A stretch of 37,689 nt of DNA from a virus, in the IMG/VR virus record IMGVR_UViG_3300025413_000064, positions 1-37,689 of that record. The stretch is one strand, 5' to 3'. The notes under the pieces were generated by a model that was not told the DNA's origin, made no database searches, and saw only the letters and a list, made by a program, of their open reading frames with translations. Shown in pieces: positions 6,837 through 14,832 of the stretch (positions are counted from its first letter, which is position 1; the number at the start of each line of letters is the position of its first letter). A program made the translations under genes and the position numbers.

Positions 6837-7736
6837 TTAAGCTGCTGTTGCGTTCATGTACGCATGGTAACCAAAGTTCCACTGAACTTGGACTTCTGGA
6901 TAACCAACAAAAGATATAGCTGATCCTGCTGGGACTGTAACTGAAGCAGACAAAGTAAGTGTTGTGCCACTGATGTTAGTCAATGTCAAAAAGTTACCTG
7001 CCAATGCGCCAGTAACGCCTGGAATGATCACCTGCATACCGGGGCTAATAGCTGTATTAGCTGCAGTAATTGTCAATGTTGCGCTAGAAGAAGTTGCTGT
7101 ACCGCTTGTGGCTGTAACAGTAACTGCTGTGTCTGGAACTACGTTAACAACACGGAAAGGTGCGCTTGAAGTAATACGAGTATTACCTTGTGTACCAGAA
7201 GTGATAGCACCACCAGTTAAACCCATTGCTGAGTCACCTGTGTTTGTGTTACCAGAAGCTGATCCACCGTTAGAACCGTTTGTTACCAAGTACATGTTAG
7301 ACCCAATGAAAGATGGGTTTACATAACCAATAGTAGCGCCAGGTGTGTTAGATACAGAAGTGCTCTGTGTCAATACAGCGGCTTGGAACACAGCTAAAGG
7401 ATCATCAACAACATAGCCTTGCAGACTGTTAGGTCCATAAGCGGCGTTAGTGACGGTGTTAGCAGGGTAGTACTGTGCACGTACTGTTTGGCTCATTGAG
7501 TTGATGTATTGAGCACCAACAAAAACACCGATAGTACCAGCAACAGCTGAAGATGCTGCACCGAGAGTTGTAACAACTAATGAACCACCACTTGCTGTAA
7601 CAACGTCACCGTCGAACAAGTTGTAGCCATAGCCAGAAGCGATAGGAATGAGTCTGGTAGAACCAGAAAACACTCTACCACCTGACAGACTTACAGGCTT
7701 TAAGCCGTAAGCTGCGGGAACGATAGGATATGCCAT
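6837..7736 (-). CDS. Capsid decoration / head surface-type protein (299 aa)
   Basis: It begins MAYPIVPAAYGLKPVSLSGG, a start I associate with phage head proteins encoded just upstream of the capsid gene. Residues ~195-265 are a Thr/Ser/Ala-rich beta domain (for example TATSGTATSSSATLTITAAN) that looks like an Ig-like insertion. The C-terminal segment VQWNFGYHAYMNATAA is conserved-looking. A TAGGAG ribosome site precedes the ATG. The role as a decoration or head stabilising protein is inferred from composition and position. Confidence 0.7.
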   Translation of the reverse strand: MAYPIVPAAYGLKPVSLSGGRVFSGSTRLIPIASGYGYNLFDGDVVTASGGSLVVTTLGAASSAVAGTIGVFVGAQYINSMSQTVRAQYYPANTVTNAAYGPNSLQGYVVDDPLAVFQAAVLTQSTSVSNTPGATIGYVNPSFIGSNMYLVTNGSNGGSASGNTNTGDSAMGLTGGAITSGTQGNTRITSSAPFRVVNVVPDTAVTVTATSGTATSSSATLTITAANTAISPGMQVIIPGVTGALAGNFLTLTNISGTTLTLSASVTVPAGSAISFVGYPEVQVQWNFGYHAYMNATAA

Positions 7737-7751
7737 TTAAAAACTCCTAAG

Positions 7752-8204
7752 TTATTTAGAACCGTTACCAAAAACACTACCTCTGGTACTTGTTGACTGG
7801 CGTTCAGAAAACAAAGTAGCCATACGGGGGTCTTGGTTTTTCAAGAAATTATTATCAACTGACTCCATCTGTGCTCTATTTTGTCTTTGATAGTATTCGT
7901 CCATAGCTTCTACGCGTTCTGTTGGCATTTTGCAAAGCATCAAGCCACCAATTTCTACGTTTCCACTAGCGTTACCTTCAAGCATAAGCTCAGGATGATC
8001 CGCCGCCTTGACTGGTTCCCAGCCATCTCTGCGCTTTTTTGACACGTTAGTTGGGTCGGCAATGCTCATAACATGCGTCGCAATCCAACGGAAAGACATT
8101 CCAGGAATGGGGGTTGGGTCAGGCAGTTTGCTCGATGGTGTGTACACATATCGAACATTCTTGTCACGGGTTGTTAAATCACGGGGGGTACGGTTATCAG
8201 CCAT
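7752..8204 (-). CDS. Conserved phage head-module protein (150 aa)
   Basis: It has the segment FRWIATHVMSIADPTNVSKK followed by RRDGWEPVKAADHPELM, which I recall from a recurrent family encoded between scaffold and capsid genes; its function is unknown to me. The centre (EAMDEYYQRQNRAQMESVD) is helical and the C-terminus is polar and disordered-looking. The start overlaps the scaffold gene's end by 8 bases. An assembly role is plausible from context only. Confidence 0.65.
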   Translation of the reverse strand: MADNRTPRDLTTRDKNVRYVYTPSSKLPDPTPIPGMSFRWIATHVMSIADPTNVSKKRRDGWEPVKAADHPELMLEGNASGNVEIGGLMLCKMPTERVEAMDEYYQRQNRAQMESVDNNFLKNQDPRMATLFSERQSTSTRGSVFGNGSK

Positions 8205-9153
8205 TTTGTTTCTCCAATTTTAAAACTTCTGCAGCATACACTTTAGGATCCATCTTGAATTTCTTTGCCAACGCCATTTGCGTGGTTGTAAGTTGAATCT
8301 TCTTTGTTCCGGAAGACCTGCTTGTTGGCGCAGTTACAGATGGTGTTTTTTTACTTGGAGTCTCAGACGATACCGCTGCCTCTCCAAAAACATCCGGAAA
8401 GGTCTTTTTTATGCGAGAGTCAATAGTCTCGTAATACTGATCTGAGCGAGGATCAACCCCGGAGTTGACTAGTTTTTGGTGCAGTCCTAGTGCATAACTG
8501 GTAATTTCTTCAAATCCCTGTGCCCCAAACCACTGGTTTTTAGCTTGCCAGCGCAAGGTTTTTTCGTCTGGTTGAACAGGTTGGACTTGTTGTTGCGAAT
8601 ATACATCTTCTTTTTCAACTTGTAAAGGGGCCGGTCTATAATTTTTTACCGACTCCACTCTCATTTTGGCTTCAGTCAATGCTTCTTGAGCAGCAATAAT
8701 AGCGTCTGTATCGAACGCTTCTTGTGCCGCTTTATACTCACGTCTGGCTTTGTCAAGCTCTGCTTCTGCAGCAGTCTTAGCCATCTGTGTTGTTTGCTCA
8801 CTACTTGAGTTTACAAAACGTTTTAAATTGTTGTTTTCTTCCAACAAACGCTGTGCAAGTTTATCAAGTTCTTGGCGTTCACGAAGCGCTGCTTCTTTAG
8901 CTCTACGTTCGTCGTGTCTTGCGTGTGTGAGTTCTTTAATTCTTTCTTGTGCACCCTTTGTGTACTGATTAATTTCATCATCAGTTGGGTCTTCTACCTC
9001 ACGATCAAGTGGTCTGCGACCTCTGTCTCGTTCAGGTGTGTCGTCGACGATCTCAATATCTATTTCATCGTCGTGTGTACTTTCTACCTTTATCTTTTCT
9101 TCTGTTTCGATTTCATCAGGGAATTTGAAATCTTCGCCTTTAAATTCTGCCAT
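8197..9153 (-). CDS. Scaffolding protein (318 aa)
   Basis: The protein is highly charged: an acidic N-terminal ~60 residues, a long coiled coil at about residues 70-175 (runs such as RERQELDKLAQRLLEENNNL), then a Pro/Gln linker and a basic C-terminus rich in Lys (about residues 270-318). This is the standard scaffold layout, with the basic C-terminal part contacting the capsid shell. It sits between the co-chaperonin and capsid genes. It has no enzymatic motif. Confidence 0.75.
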   Translation of the reverse strand: MAEFKGEDFKFPDEIETEEKIKVESTHDDEIDIEIVDDTPERDRGRRPLDREVEDPTDDEINQYTKGAQERIKELTHARHDERRAKEAALRERQELDKLAQRLLEENNNLKRFVNSSSEQTTQMAKTAAEAELDKARREYKAAQEAFDTDAIIAAQEALTEAKMRVESVKNYRPAPLQVEKEDVYSQQQVQPVQPDEKTLRWQAKNQWFGAQGFEEITSYALGLHQKLVNSGVDPRSDQYYETIDSRIKKTFPDVFGEAAVSSETPSKKTPSVTAPTSRSSGTKKIQLTTTQMALAKKFKMDPKVYAAEVLKLEKQNG

Positions 9154-9164
9154 TGTTTTTCCTT

Positions 9165-9602
9165 TTAAGCACGGGTTATTCCGCGGGGATCATCTACAAC
9201 ACCGTCTACTTCATCATCATTGATGAACCTGAATTCGTTGCCGTAAATTTTGAAACGCGTACCTGCATAGGTACGAACCATAATGAAGTCACCTTCCTTG
9301 CACCAAGGTCCACTAGGGAATTTGGTTTTGTCTGCGTACGCATCTGGACCAACTTTTAAAACAAACAACACAGTGGTTGCGTGTTCTTCTTGTTTGGCGT
9401 AGAAGTCAGGACGCTCAAGATCTAGCTCAGTACCGTCAATCTTTTTAGAGACCTGGGGTACGCTACACAAAAGCCTGTACCCGGATGGGTTAGGCAAAAG
9501 TGTTGGCTTGTCTTCGTCTTTTTCTGGTGGTTTGGTAATTTGTTCAATTACTTCCACCGTGGGCTTGAGCTTTAAATAGTCTGGAAGTACAAGTTCACTC
9601 AT
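9165..9602 (-). CDS. groES: GroES-like co-chaperonin (145 aa)
   Basis: The C-terminal half follows the Cpn10 pattern: VLFVLKVGPDAYADKT, then WCKEGDFIMVRTYAGTRFKI and FRFINDDEVDGVVDD, matching the GroES motif of a GD-V core, YAGT and I-x-DDI-GV. The N-terminal ~45 residues are an extra Pro/Lys-rich extension, making it longer than the usual ~97 residues. Phage co-chaperonins replace host GroES on GroEL to fold the capsid protein, as T4 gp31 does. It lies next to the scaffold and upstream of the capsid gene, consistent with that role. Confidence 0.8.
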   Translation of the reverse strand: MSELVLPDYLKLKPTVEVIEQITKPPEKDEDKPTLLPNPSGYRLLCSVPQVSKKIDGTELDLERPDFYAKQEEHATTVLFVLKVGPDAYADKTKFPSGPWCKEGDFIMVRTYAGTRFKIYGNEFRFINDDEVDGVVDDPRGITRA

Positions 9603-9789
9603 CTGATTTTTCTACCTTTTCTAGCAGGTCAAGTAATAAACCCTCTGCGATGGCTAGACCCGAAATCACCCCACAGAGTTTTTGATATTGTTCAAAAGAT
9701 GCGCATTGACCTGTTGCCATGTCGTCTGCGTAATCGTTCATTTGTTTGCGTAATTGTTTGCGCAGCGCGTCTGCGAAGTTGGCTATCAT
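9595..9789 (-). CDS. Small helical protein (64 aa)
   Basis: A 64-residue, predominantly helical protein (MIANFADALRKQLRKQMNDY and a C-terminal GLLLDLLEKVEKSDE). It overlaps the portal gene's end by 4 bases and the co-chaperonin gene's start by 8 bases, so it is embedded in coupled translation. Similar small helical proteins occur next to portal genes in other phages; function unknown. Confidence 0.65.
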   Translation of the reverse strand: MIANFADALRKQLRKQMNDYADDMATGQCASFEQYQKLCGVISGLAIAEGLLLDLLEKVEKSDE

Positions 9790-12329
9790 TTTTTAGGTTG
9801 TTCCTTTGGTGTTTTAGCGGCTTGTTGTTTTTCATGTTCAAGCTGGGAAACATGTGTGGCAAGATCTACTCCATGCCCTTGACGTTGCATTTCTAATTCA
9901 TGCTTGTGTTGAGCAGCATGTTTGACCATATCAATGCCTTGATCTCTGGTTTTTTGATGAATATCTGCGGCTTTACTGAGCATATTCATACGGCTATCTT
10001 TCTCTCTAGCCTGTATTTCATGTGTCTTTTCAAGCGCTTGTATCTGTATTTTGCGGTCTTCAAGTGCCAATTTAGCCTGTGCTTCTTGTGCTCTAGCCTG
10101 GGCTTCTTGCGCTTTGATCTGCACTTCTTGTTGACGAATTTGCAGTTCTTGCTGTTGCATTTGAATAAGCGGGTCTTGTGCTTGTTGTTGAGCCTGTTGT
10201 TGGGCAGCTTGATGTTGACTTTGTTGAAGTACTTGGGATGCCGCTTGTGCCATCATGCCTGACAATTGAAGCTCGATTTGGGGCGCCATCTTCTCATCTG
10301 TATCTGGTACTGGCATACCAAGGCGTTGTTCAATATCTTGCCTGTATTTAAATGCAACGTGTTCTGCAATATGCGCCATGATCGCCGCTTGAATCATTGG
10401 TGCTTTTGGATTTTGCCCAATCAATTGCTGAATACTTGGGTCTTGCATCATCGCCATGTGCACTTGAATATGCGACTGATGGTCTTGGTAGAAAAACGCT
10501 TTTGCAGGTTCGCTACGCAGTAGCGCCATGTTTTCTGATACAGGGTCTTTTGGTTTTTGATCATCTGGTAAAGGCACAAGTTTGTCTGCACCCTTAACAC
10601 CCATAACTTCTAACATGCGTCTGTGCAGTTCTGGTAAGTCGTATATTTCAGGCGCTTGTTGCGCCATTTGAATCACTGCCTGATACTGAACTACACGTTG
10701 TGATAATGTTGCTGCATTGGGATCACTTACAGGAATAATATCAACATTGTCATAATCTGACTGTTTTGCAGATCGTGAACCGTATTCGGGTTCGTACTCA
10801 TAGTCTTCTGGTGAATCTTGCTTAATTAACTGTGCAAGAAGTTTTAATTCTTGTTTAAATGCAAAATGCATCCTTGCCTGTACGGCAGACATCACTTTTA
10901 ACTGGCGCTCAAGGATTGCAAAAGTAGTTCCAACAGGAGCCTGACTGGACATGTCAGAAATCTTCATGTCGGCTGTTGCCGCCATCTCTTTGCCTTGCTC
11001 AATAATCTTGTCAAGTAACCCAGCTAAAACAGCGCTTGGCTCTTTGTATGGGAGTGGCAAAATATTGTCACGCAAAGGACCTGATGCAATGTCTACGTCC
11101 CTGAATTCTCCTGGTGCAATGGGTGTATCATCACCTTTAACGCGAAGTCCTCTGGACTTAAGACCTCCGGGCAGGTTAGATAAAGTTCCCGCGTCGACCA
11201 ATTGACGCATAATGCTTGTCGCCGACTTGGCATAGCCTCCAATGATGTGGAAGTATCCGAATCCGTATGCGCCAAAGCCTGGGATGAACTGGTAATGGAT
11301 GAAATGTTGGCGTTTGAGTCTGTTTTTGTCGTTTTCTTTCCAGTTGCGCCGAATTGACAAGACATTATTACTTCCTTTAATCAACGTTACCACGTAAGGC
11401 AAAGCTATACCGTCTTCATCTTCAAAGCCAGGCATGTCTAAATCCGCATGGACTTCATATATTACATAACGATCATCGTTTAAGTCGCTAAATCCCGTCT
11501 CTTTATCTTTGGCTTTTTGAATATCGTCACGAAGCTGTGTGGGTTCTGGTAAATCACAGTCTAAATAGAACCCTGCTTTTTGTAATTTTAAAATTTCATT
11601 TTTTGTTTTGCGCATTACGTGTGTAATTCTGTAACACGTGTCCATATCTGTTGTGCCGTATGGTAAAAGTACGTCTTCTGCTGGAACAAATACAGATGTT
11701 TGGCGCCCCAAACCTATATCGTCATAGACTTTTTTGAACGCAGACCCTGTTGCGGGTAGGCTCCACAACATTCTTTCATGCTCAGGTCTAAATTCCGTCA
11801 TCACTTCTGTCAATTCATAGTTCATGTCATCTTCAACACGAATTGCAGACTCTTTTTTCTCTGTTGTTTCTTTACCAATAATCTTAGTGCGAACGGGACC
11901 TTGGGCGGGAAACATCTCGGTGATACTCTCACTTTGGAAACGCACTACGGCTTCTGTGATCATGGGGTGAAAGACACCCGATGCTCCGTTCCAAGGCTCC
12001 GTTCTCTCTTCGTACTGAAGACCCATTAGCTTGAGTCCCATTACATAGGCTTTTTCCCAGTCTTTTCTGGAATTTTTATCGTTTTCTATGTCTTCAGACA
12101 GATCTGCAGCAAGCGTTGCAAGCTTATTTTCTGGTATTTCTTCTACCAAATTTGCGTAAAAATCTTCATTTTCACCCTTATCTATGCTAATTTCTAGGTC
12201 TCCAGCGTGGATATTTACTTCTTCTGGGTCAACGACCTCAATTTCTATACCTTGTCCTTCACCATCTGTGGTGTCTGAACTTATATTTTCACCGTCCGTA
12301 TATAGTGCTTTATCTATATTAGTCGCCAT
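9786..12329 (-). CDS. Portal protein with long Gln-rich coiled-coil tail (847 aa)
   Basis: The N-terminal ~75 residues are acidic; the core (about residues 80-560) has portal-type features, including ITEMFPAQGPVRTKIIGKE and the central IPGFGAYGFGYFHIIGGYAK, with the long helical crown region after it. The C-terminal ~200 residues are an extreme Gln/Ala coiled coil (QQSQHQAAQQQAQQQAQ and following). At 847 residues it is longer than the P22 portal. Portals form the dodecameric ring for DNA entry. Position directly after the large terminase supports the call. The low-complexity tail may form the barrel inside the head. Confidence 0.82.
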   Translation of the reverse strand: MATNIDKALYTDGENISSDTTDGEGQGIEIEVVDPEEVNIHAGDLEISIDKGENEDFYANLVEEIPENKLATLAADLSEDIENDKNSRKDWEKAYVMGLKLMGLQYEERTEPWNGASGVFHPMITEAVVRFQSESITEMFPAQGPVRTKIIGKETTEKKESAIRVEDDMNYELTEVMTEFRPEHERMLWSLPATGSAFKKVYDDIGLGRQTSVFVPAEDVLLPYGTTDMDTCYRITHVMRKTKNEILKLQKAGFYLDCDLPEPTQLRDDIQKAKDKETGFSDLNDDRYVIYEVHADLDMPGFEDEDGIALPYVVTLIKGSNNVLSIRRNWKENDKNRLKRQHFIHYQFIPGFGAYGFGYFHIIGGYAKSATSIMRQLVDAGTLSNLPGGLKSRGLRVKGDDTPIAPGEFRDVDIASGPLRDNILPLPYKEPSAVLAGLLDKIIEQGKEMAATADMKISDMSSQAPVGTTFAILERQLKVMSAVQARMHFAFKQELKLLAQLIKQDSPEDYEYEPEYGSRSAKQSDYDNVDIIPVSDPNAATLSQRVVQYQAVIQMAQQAPEIYDLPELHRRMLEVMGVKGADKLVPLPDDQKPKDPVSENMALLRSEPAKAFFYQDHQSHIQVHMAMMQDPSIQQLIGQNPKAPMIQAAIMAHIAEHVAFKYRQDIEQRLGMPVPDTDEKMAPQIELQLSGMMAQAASQVLQQSQHQAAQQQAQQQAQDPLIQMQQQELQIRQQEVQIKAQEAQARAQEAQAKLALEDRKIQIQALEKTHEIQAREKDSRMNMLSKAADIHQKTRDQGIDMVKHAAQHKHELEMQRQGHGVDLATHVSQLEHEKQQAAKTPKEQPKK

Positions 12330-12339
12330 TATTTATCCT

Positions 12340-13881
12340 TTAATAGTATGCGTGTTGTCTGCGCCTGAAGTACACAGGATCTTCTTTCTCATCACTGTCT
12401 AGCGGCACAAACCCGCCTCTTCTAAATCTTAACAGTGCCATTGTTGTTGTATCCACAAAGTCATCATGTTCTCCAACAGGGAACACAGCAATTTCTTCAA
12501 TCACTTCTCTAGCCCAGCGTGTGTCTGGCGCCCAGACAACCCCTGATGCAAACAAAGTAGATACCGCGTTAAGTCTGACCATCTTGTCATTGCCTCGGCT
12601 TGGATTGTCTTCTTCAACAAAAATACCCATAGCCCTAAATTCCTGGATCAGCGGTGCACCTGCAGCTTTCTTTTCAACAATAAACGAATCAGGTTCCCAT
12701 TGTCTATAGTGTTTAAGCGCCGTTACTTTTAAATCCGGAAACGCCATTCTATCCTTAAATGCATCCAATAAAATGATATGCGGCTTCATCTTATCTTCTT
12801 CATTGAAGAATATACCCCATGTTGTACACGCAGAATAGTCGGCGCTTGTCTTTGTTTCGTACGCCGTATCCCAAGTTTGTATTACAAATGTACAGTGTGG
12901 TGGATCTTCTTTATCCCAAATTCTCCAAGACTTCCTAGGCACAATGGCTGATGTATCCATCGTAGGCTGTTGCATGTATTGCGCGTTCCAAAATCTAGGA
13001 TCAATTGAGGCTTTGGTTGTTTTTAAAACTTCTAGTTTCCACTGCTCCGGCCAAAGTGACTTCTCGTCTTCTGTGCCTTCATTTAATATGGCGGGGAGTT
13101 CAACCAACTCCCAAGGTAGTGAGTCGGGGTTTTTAATCTGATAGTCCAAAAGTCTGCCGGTTAAGTCCAGCATCGACCAACGCGTCATGATCACAATAAT
13201 AGCGCCGCCTGGCATCAAACGCTGTAGCGGTCCCGTCTGAAACCAAGACCATGCAGTATCAAACGCTAATCGTGAATTCGCCTTAACATCTTGCTCCGAG
13301 TGCGGGTCGTCAATGACGAAAAGATCGGCACCCCTCCCAGCCAAAGCGCCGCCCACTCCAGCGGCATAGTACTGTCCACCGGCTGACGTAGACCATTTAC
13401 CAGCAGCTTTTTGATCGTCTGATATGTTTGTATTAGGGAAAACTTCATGGTACTCTTCCGATTCAATTAAGTTTCTAACTCTGCGTCCAAAATCTTCTGA
13501 GAGTCCCGCTGTGTGCGTTCCCATGATGATCTTCTTGTCTGGGAACTTGCCTAAAAAATATGCTGGAAATAAATAAGAACTGAATTCTGACTTGCCCATA
13601 CGAGGCGCAATGTTGATAATAACTCTGCGCTTTTTGCCCTCAATCACATCTGTAAAGATTCTGGCAAGTTTTTTATGGTGCGGTCCAATCTTAAATCCTG
13701 GGTAAACAGCTGTTGCAAATCCAAGCATTGACTGCTCCGCAGCTAACAACCTTGCCCGTCTTTCCCTAATTTCTAAATCTTCAAATAGCTCTAGCTTGTC
13801 TTTTAACGACATGTGGGGCAACGCCCGCATAAGAGCTTCAAGCTCTACTTTACTAAGCGTTGTTATGTTCTGTAGATTCAT
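12340..13881 (-). CDS. terL: Terminase large subunit (513 aa)
   Basis: Packaging ATPase and nuclease. The Walker A variant IAPRMGKSEF is at about residues 91-100, Walker B LFVIDDPH at about 187-194, and the coupling motif IMTRWS at about 231-236. The nuclease domain begins with QTWDTAYETK (catalytic Asp at about 338) and has a late acidic HDDFVDTTTMALLRF near residue 480. The pattern is that of large terminases from many environmental phages. It overlaps the small-subunit gene by 29 bases and precedes the portal gene by 10 bases. Confidence 0.92.
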   Translation of the reverse strand: MNLQNITTLSKVELEALMRALPHMSLKDKLELFEDLEIRERRARLLAAEQSMLGFATAVYPGFKIGPHHKKLARIFTDVIEGKKRRVIINIAPRMGKSEFSSYLFPAYFLGKFPDKKIIMGTHTAGLSEDFGRRVRNLIESEEYHEVFPNTNISDDQKAAGKWSTSAGGQYYAAGVGGALAGRGADLFVIDDPHSEQDVKANSRLAFDTAWSWFQTGPLQRLMPGGAIIVIMTRWSMLDLTGRLLDYQIKNPDSLPWELVELPAILNEGTEDEKSLWPEQWKLEVLKTTKASIDPRFWNAQYMQQPTMDTSAIVPRKSWRIWDKEDPPHCTFVIQTWDTAYETKTSADYSACTTWGIFFNEEDKMKPHIILLDAFKDRMAFPDLKVTALKHYRQWEPDSFIVEKKAAGAPLIQEFRAMGIFVEEDNPSRGNDKMVRLNAVSTLFASGVVWAPDTRWAREVIEEIAVFPVGEHDDFVDTTTMALLRFRRGGFVPLDSDEKEDPVYFRRRQHAYY

Positions 13882-14440
13882 TTTTAGTTTCTAACGTGAC
13901 CACATCCACAACACCCATAAACCGGTTGAGCTTTTCTTTAATGCGCCCGTCCAGTTCCGCGTCTGAGAGTTCTGCTTTTTTAATCTCAATCTTTTCTGTA
14001 AACAGTCCCACTTCCGTTACTTTGCCCAAAAGAGATAACGCCTTGAGTCTTATATTGGCGCTTGGGTTTTCACATTCTTCTAAAATTTTAGCTACCGTGT
14101 AGCCACGAAGCTCTTTAGCACGTTCTACAAACTCCCAGTCATATGCGGTCAGCATACCAACTAAATGTCTTACGGCTTGTGGTGTTTTTACTTCAGCAAG
14201 GGCTTGATGAGAAATATCTTGTGGTTGCGCAGACACTATACTGGCAAACGCTTTTCTAGCGTGTTGGGTTTCAAGTTCATTAACTTGTTGTTCGCTGTCT
14301 ACAGCGCCTAGTGTTTTTAACCAATCTACTGTGTTTGATTTAGCGTCGACAATAGCTGAGGGTTCCGCTTTTTCAAGGGGAACAAAATCTTGTGGGTATT
14401 CACCCACGTCTGGCTCATAATCCATAAGGTGTTCTAACAT
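13853..14440 (-). CDS. Putative terminase small subunit (195 aa)
   Basis: It is encoded immediately upstream of terL with a 29-base overlap. The middle (AVRHLVGMLTAYDWEFVERA, then LRGYTVAKILEECENPSANI) is helical and ends in LKALSLLGKVTEVGLFTEKI, a pattern I have seen in genes at this position in related phages. The C-terminal part is charged. I see no clear N-terminal HTH, so DNA recognition is inferred from the gene order. AAGGA lies 7 bases before the ATG. Confidence 0.7.
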   Translation of the reverse strand: MLEHLMDYEPDVGEYPQDFVPLEKAEPSAIVDAKSNTVDWLKTLGAVDSEQQVNELETQHARKAFASIVSAQPQDISHQALAEVKTPQAVRHLVGMLTAYDWEFVERAKELRGYTVAKILEECENPSANIRLKALSLLGKVTEVGLFTEKIEIKKAELSDAELDGRIKEKLNRFMGVVDVVTLETKNESTEHNNA

Positions 14441-14510
14441 GCGCGGTCCTTGTAACCTCGATATGGATAGTGTATACTACTTTTAGGTAAATGTGCAACT
14501 GTTTGCTCAT
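14415..14510 (-). CDS. Possible 31-aa leader peptide upstream of the small terminase
   Basis: ATG at 14510 follows AGGAG by 6 bases and opens a 31-codon frame (MSKQLHIYLKVVYTIHIEVT and following) that ends at 14415, overlapping the small terminase start in another frame. The ribosome site is as good as those of real genes here. Overlap across the terminase start would make it a candidate coupling leader. No similarity is recognised; it may be chance. Confidence 0.35.
   Translation of the reverse strand: MSKQLHIYLKVVYTIHIEVTRTAHVRTPYGL
14450..14478 (+). promoter_or_regulatory. Promoter for a short plus-strand transcript
   Basis: TTGTAA (14450-14455), a 17-base spacer and TATACT (14473-14478) form a reasonable sigma-70 promoter pointing rightward. 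The only thing downstream before the strong terminator at 14542-14568 is a short non-coding stretch. Confidence 0.45.
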
Positions 14511-14568
14511 TTGCTTCTCCTAGAGGTGCAGTGCCTCCTTCGCCCCGGCTTTGACCGGGGCTTTTTTT
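14485..14568 (+). ncRNA. Candidate small RNA, about 84 nt, antisense to the late-operon leader
   Basis: A plus-strand transcript from the promoter at 14450-14478 would start near 14485 and end at the U-tract near 14568, giving about 84 bases with a GC-rich terminal hairpin. I see no plus-strand ORF. The 5' part is antisense to the sORF and the region upstream of the small terminase, so it could regulate the late transcript. Evidence is promoter plus terminator geometry only. Confidence 0.4.
14542..14568 (+). terminator. Strong plus-strand intrinsic terminator
   Basis: GCCCCGG (14542-14548), loop CTTTGA, CCGGGGC (14555-14561) and seven T's: a textbook terminator. It faces rightward although the genes to its left are on the minus strand, so it either ends the short transcript starting near 14485 or insulates the early promoter from antisense read-through. 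Confidence 0.88.
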
Positions 14569-14606
14569 ATTTGTAAATGTCTAACGTTTTACTCTGGGTT
14601 TTTTAT

Positions 14607-14622
14607 AATTTTTTAAAAAATT
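14607..14622. repeat. 16-bp AT-only palindrome
   Basis: AATTTTTTAAAAAATT is perfectly self-complementary and lies in an A/T-only tract in the divergent control region. It may be an easily melted or curved element, or a protein site. Function inferred only. Confidence 0.5.
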
Positions 14623-14677
14623 GATTTGCGCCTGAGAAACACTGTTCACGCCAAGCATGCCTAGCCGTGCCAAAAGA

Positions 14678-14699
14678 GGGTTGTGGGGGTAGGGTGGGG
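14678..14699 (+). other. G-quadruplex-type G-run
   Basis: Four G-tracts of at least three (GGG at 14678-14680, GGGGG at 14685-14689, GGG at 14692-14694, GGGG at 14696-14699) with short spacers lie on the plus strand about 55 bases upstream of the TATAAT box. This meets the usual sequence criterion for an intramolecular quadruplex. Together with the AT palindrome it makes the region a candidate control or origin element. Confidence 0.45.
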
Positions 14700-14739
14700 T
14701 CTTTAGTTCTCGTTTCTGCCTGTTATTGGGTGCTGTGTA

Positions 14740-14765
14740 ATACCTCGGTAGTATAATAGAGGTAT
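14740..14765 (+). promoter_or_regulatory. Early promoter -10 box framed by an inverted-repeat operator
   Basis: A perfect TATAAT (14752-14757) lies between ATACCTC (14740-14746) and GAGGTAT (14759-14765), exact inverted complements. A dimeric regulator bound here would block the -10 element. The -35 is poor: TTGGGT at 14726-14731 is spaced 20 bases, so an activator or upstream element may be needed. It should drive the first early gene at 14833. Confidence 0.55.
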
Positions 14766-14795
14766 CGGTTAGGGATTGGCTCTAGTCGGTATCGG
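14761..14795 (+). repeat. Direct repeat GGTATCGG in the early leader
   Basis: GGTATCGG occurs at 14761-14768 and again at 14788-14795, spaced 27 bases start to start. The first copy overlaps the right operator arm and the second runs into the first GGGGAC hairpin. These may be additional regulator contacts. Confidence 0.4.
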
Positions 14796-14809
14796 GGACA
14801 TCTGTCCCC
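14794..14809 (+). repeat. Dispersed hairpin, copy 1 (GGGGAC-ATCT-GTCCCC)
   Basis: First of six plus-strand copies of a 16-base hairpin of the form GGGGAS-ATNT-STCCCC. It lies in the leader 23 bases before the ATG of the first early gene. As RNA it gives six pairs closing a four-base loop. Confidence 0.7.
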
Positions 14810-14832
14810 ATTCAATCTTTAGGAGAAATCAA

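Noticed and set aside
14776-14832. N-terminal extension of the first early gene (19 codons including GDICP)
   Set aside because: It is read through the hairpin leader; the ATG at 14833 has a standard ribosome site used repeatedly by neighbouring genes.
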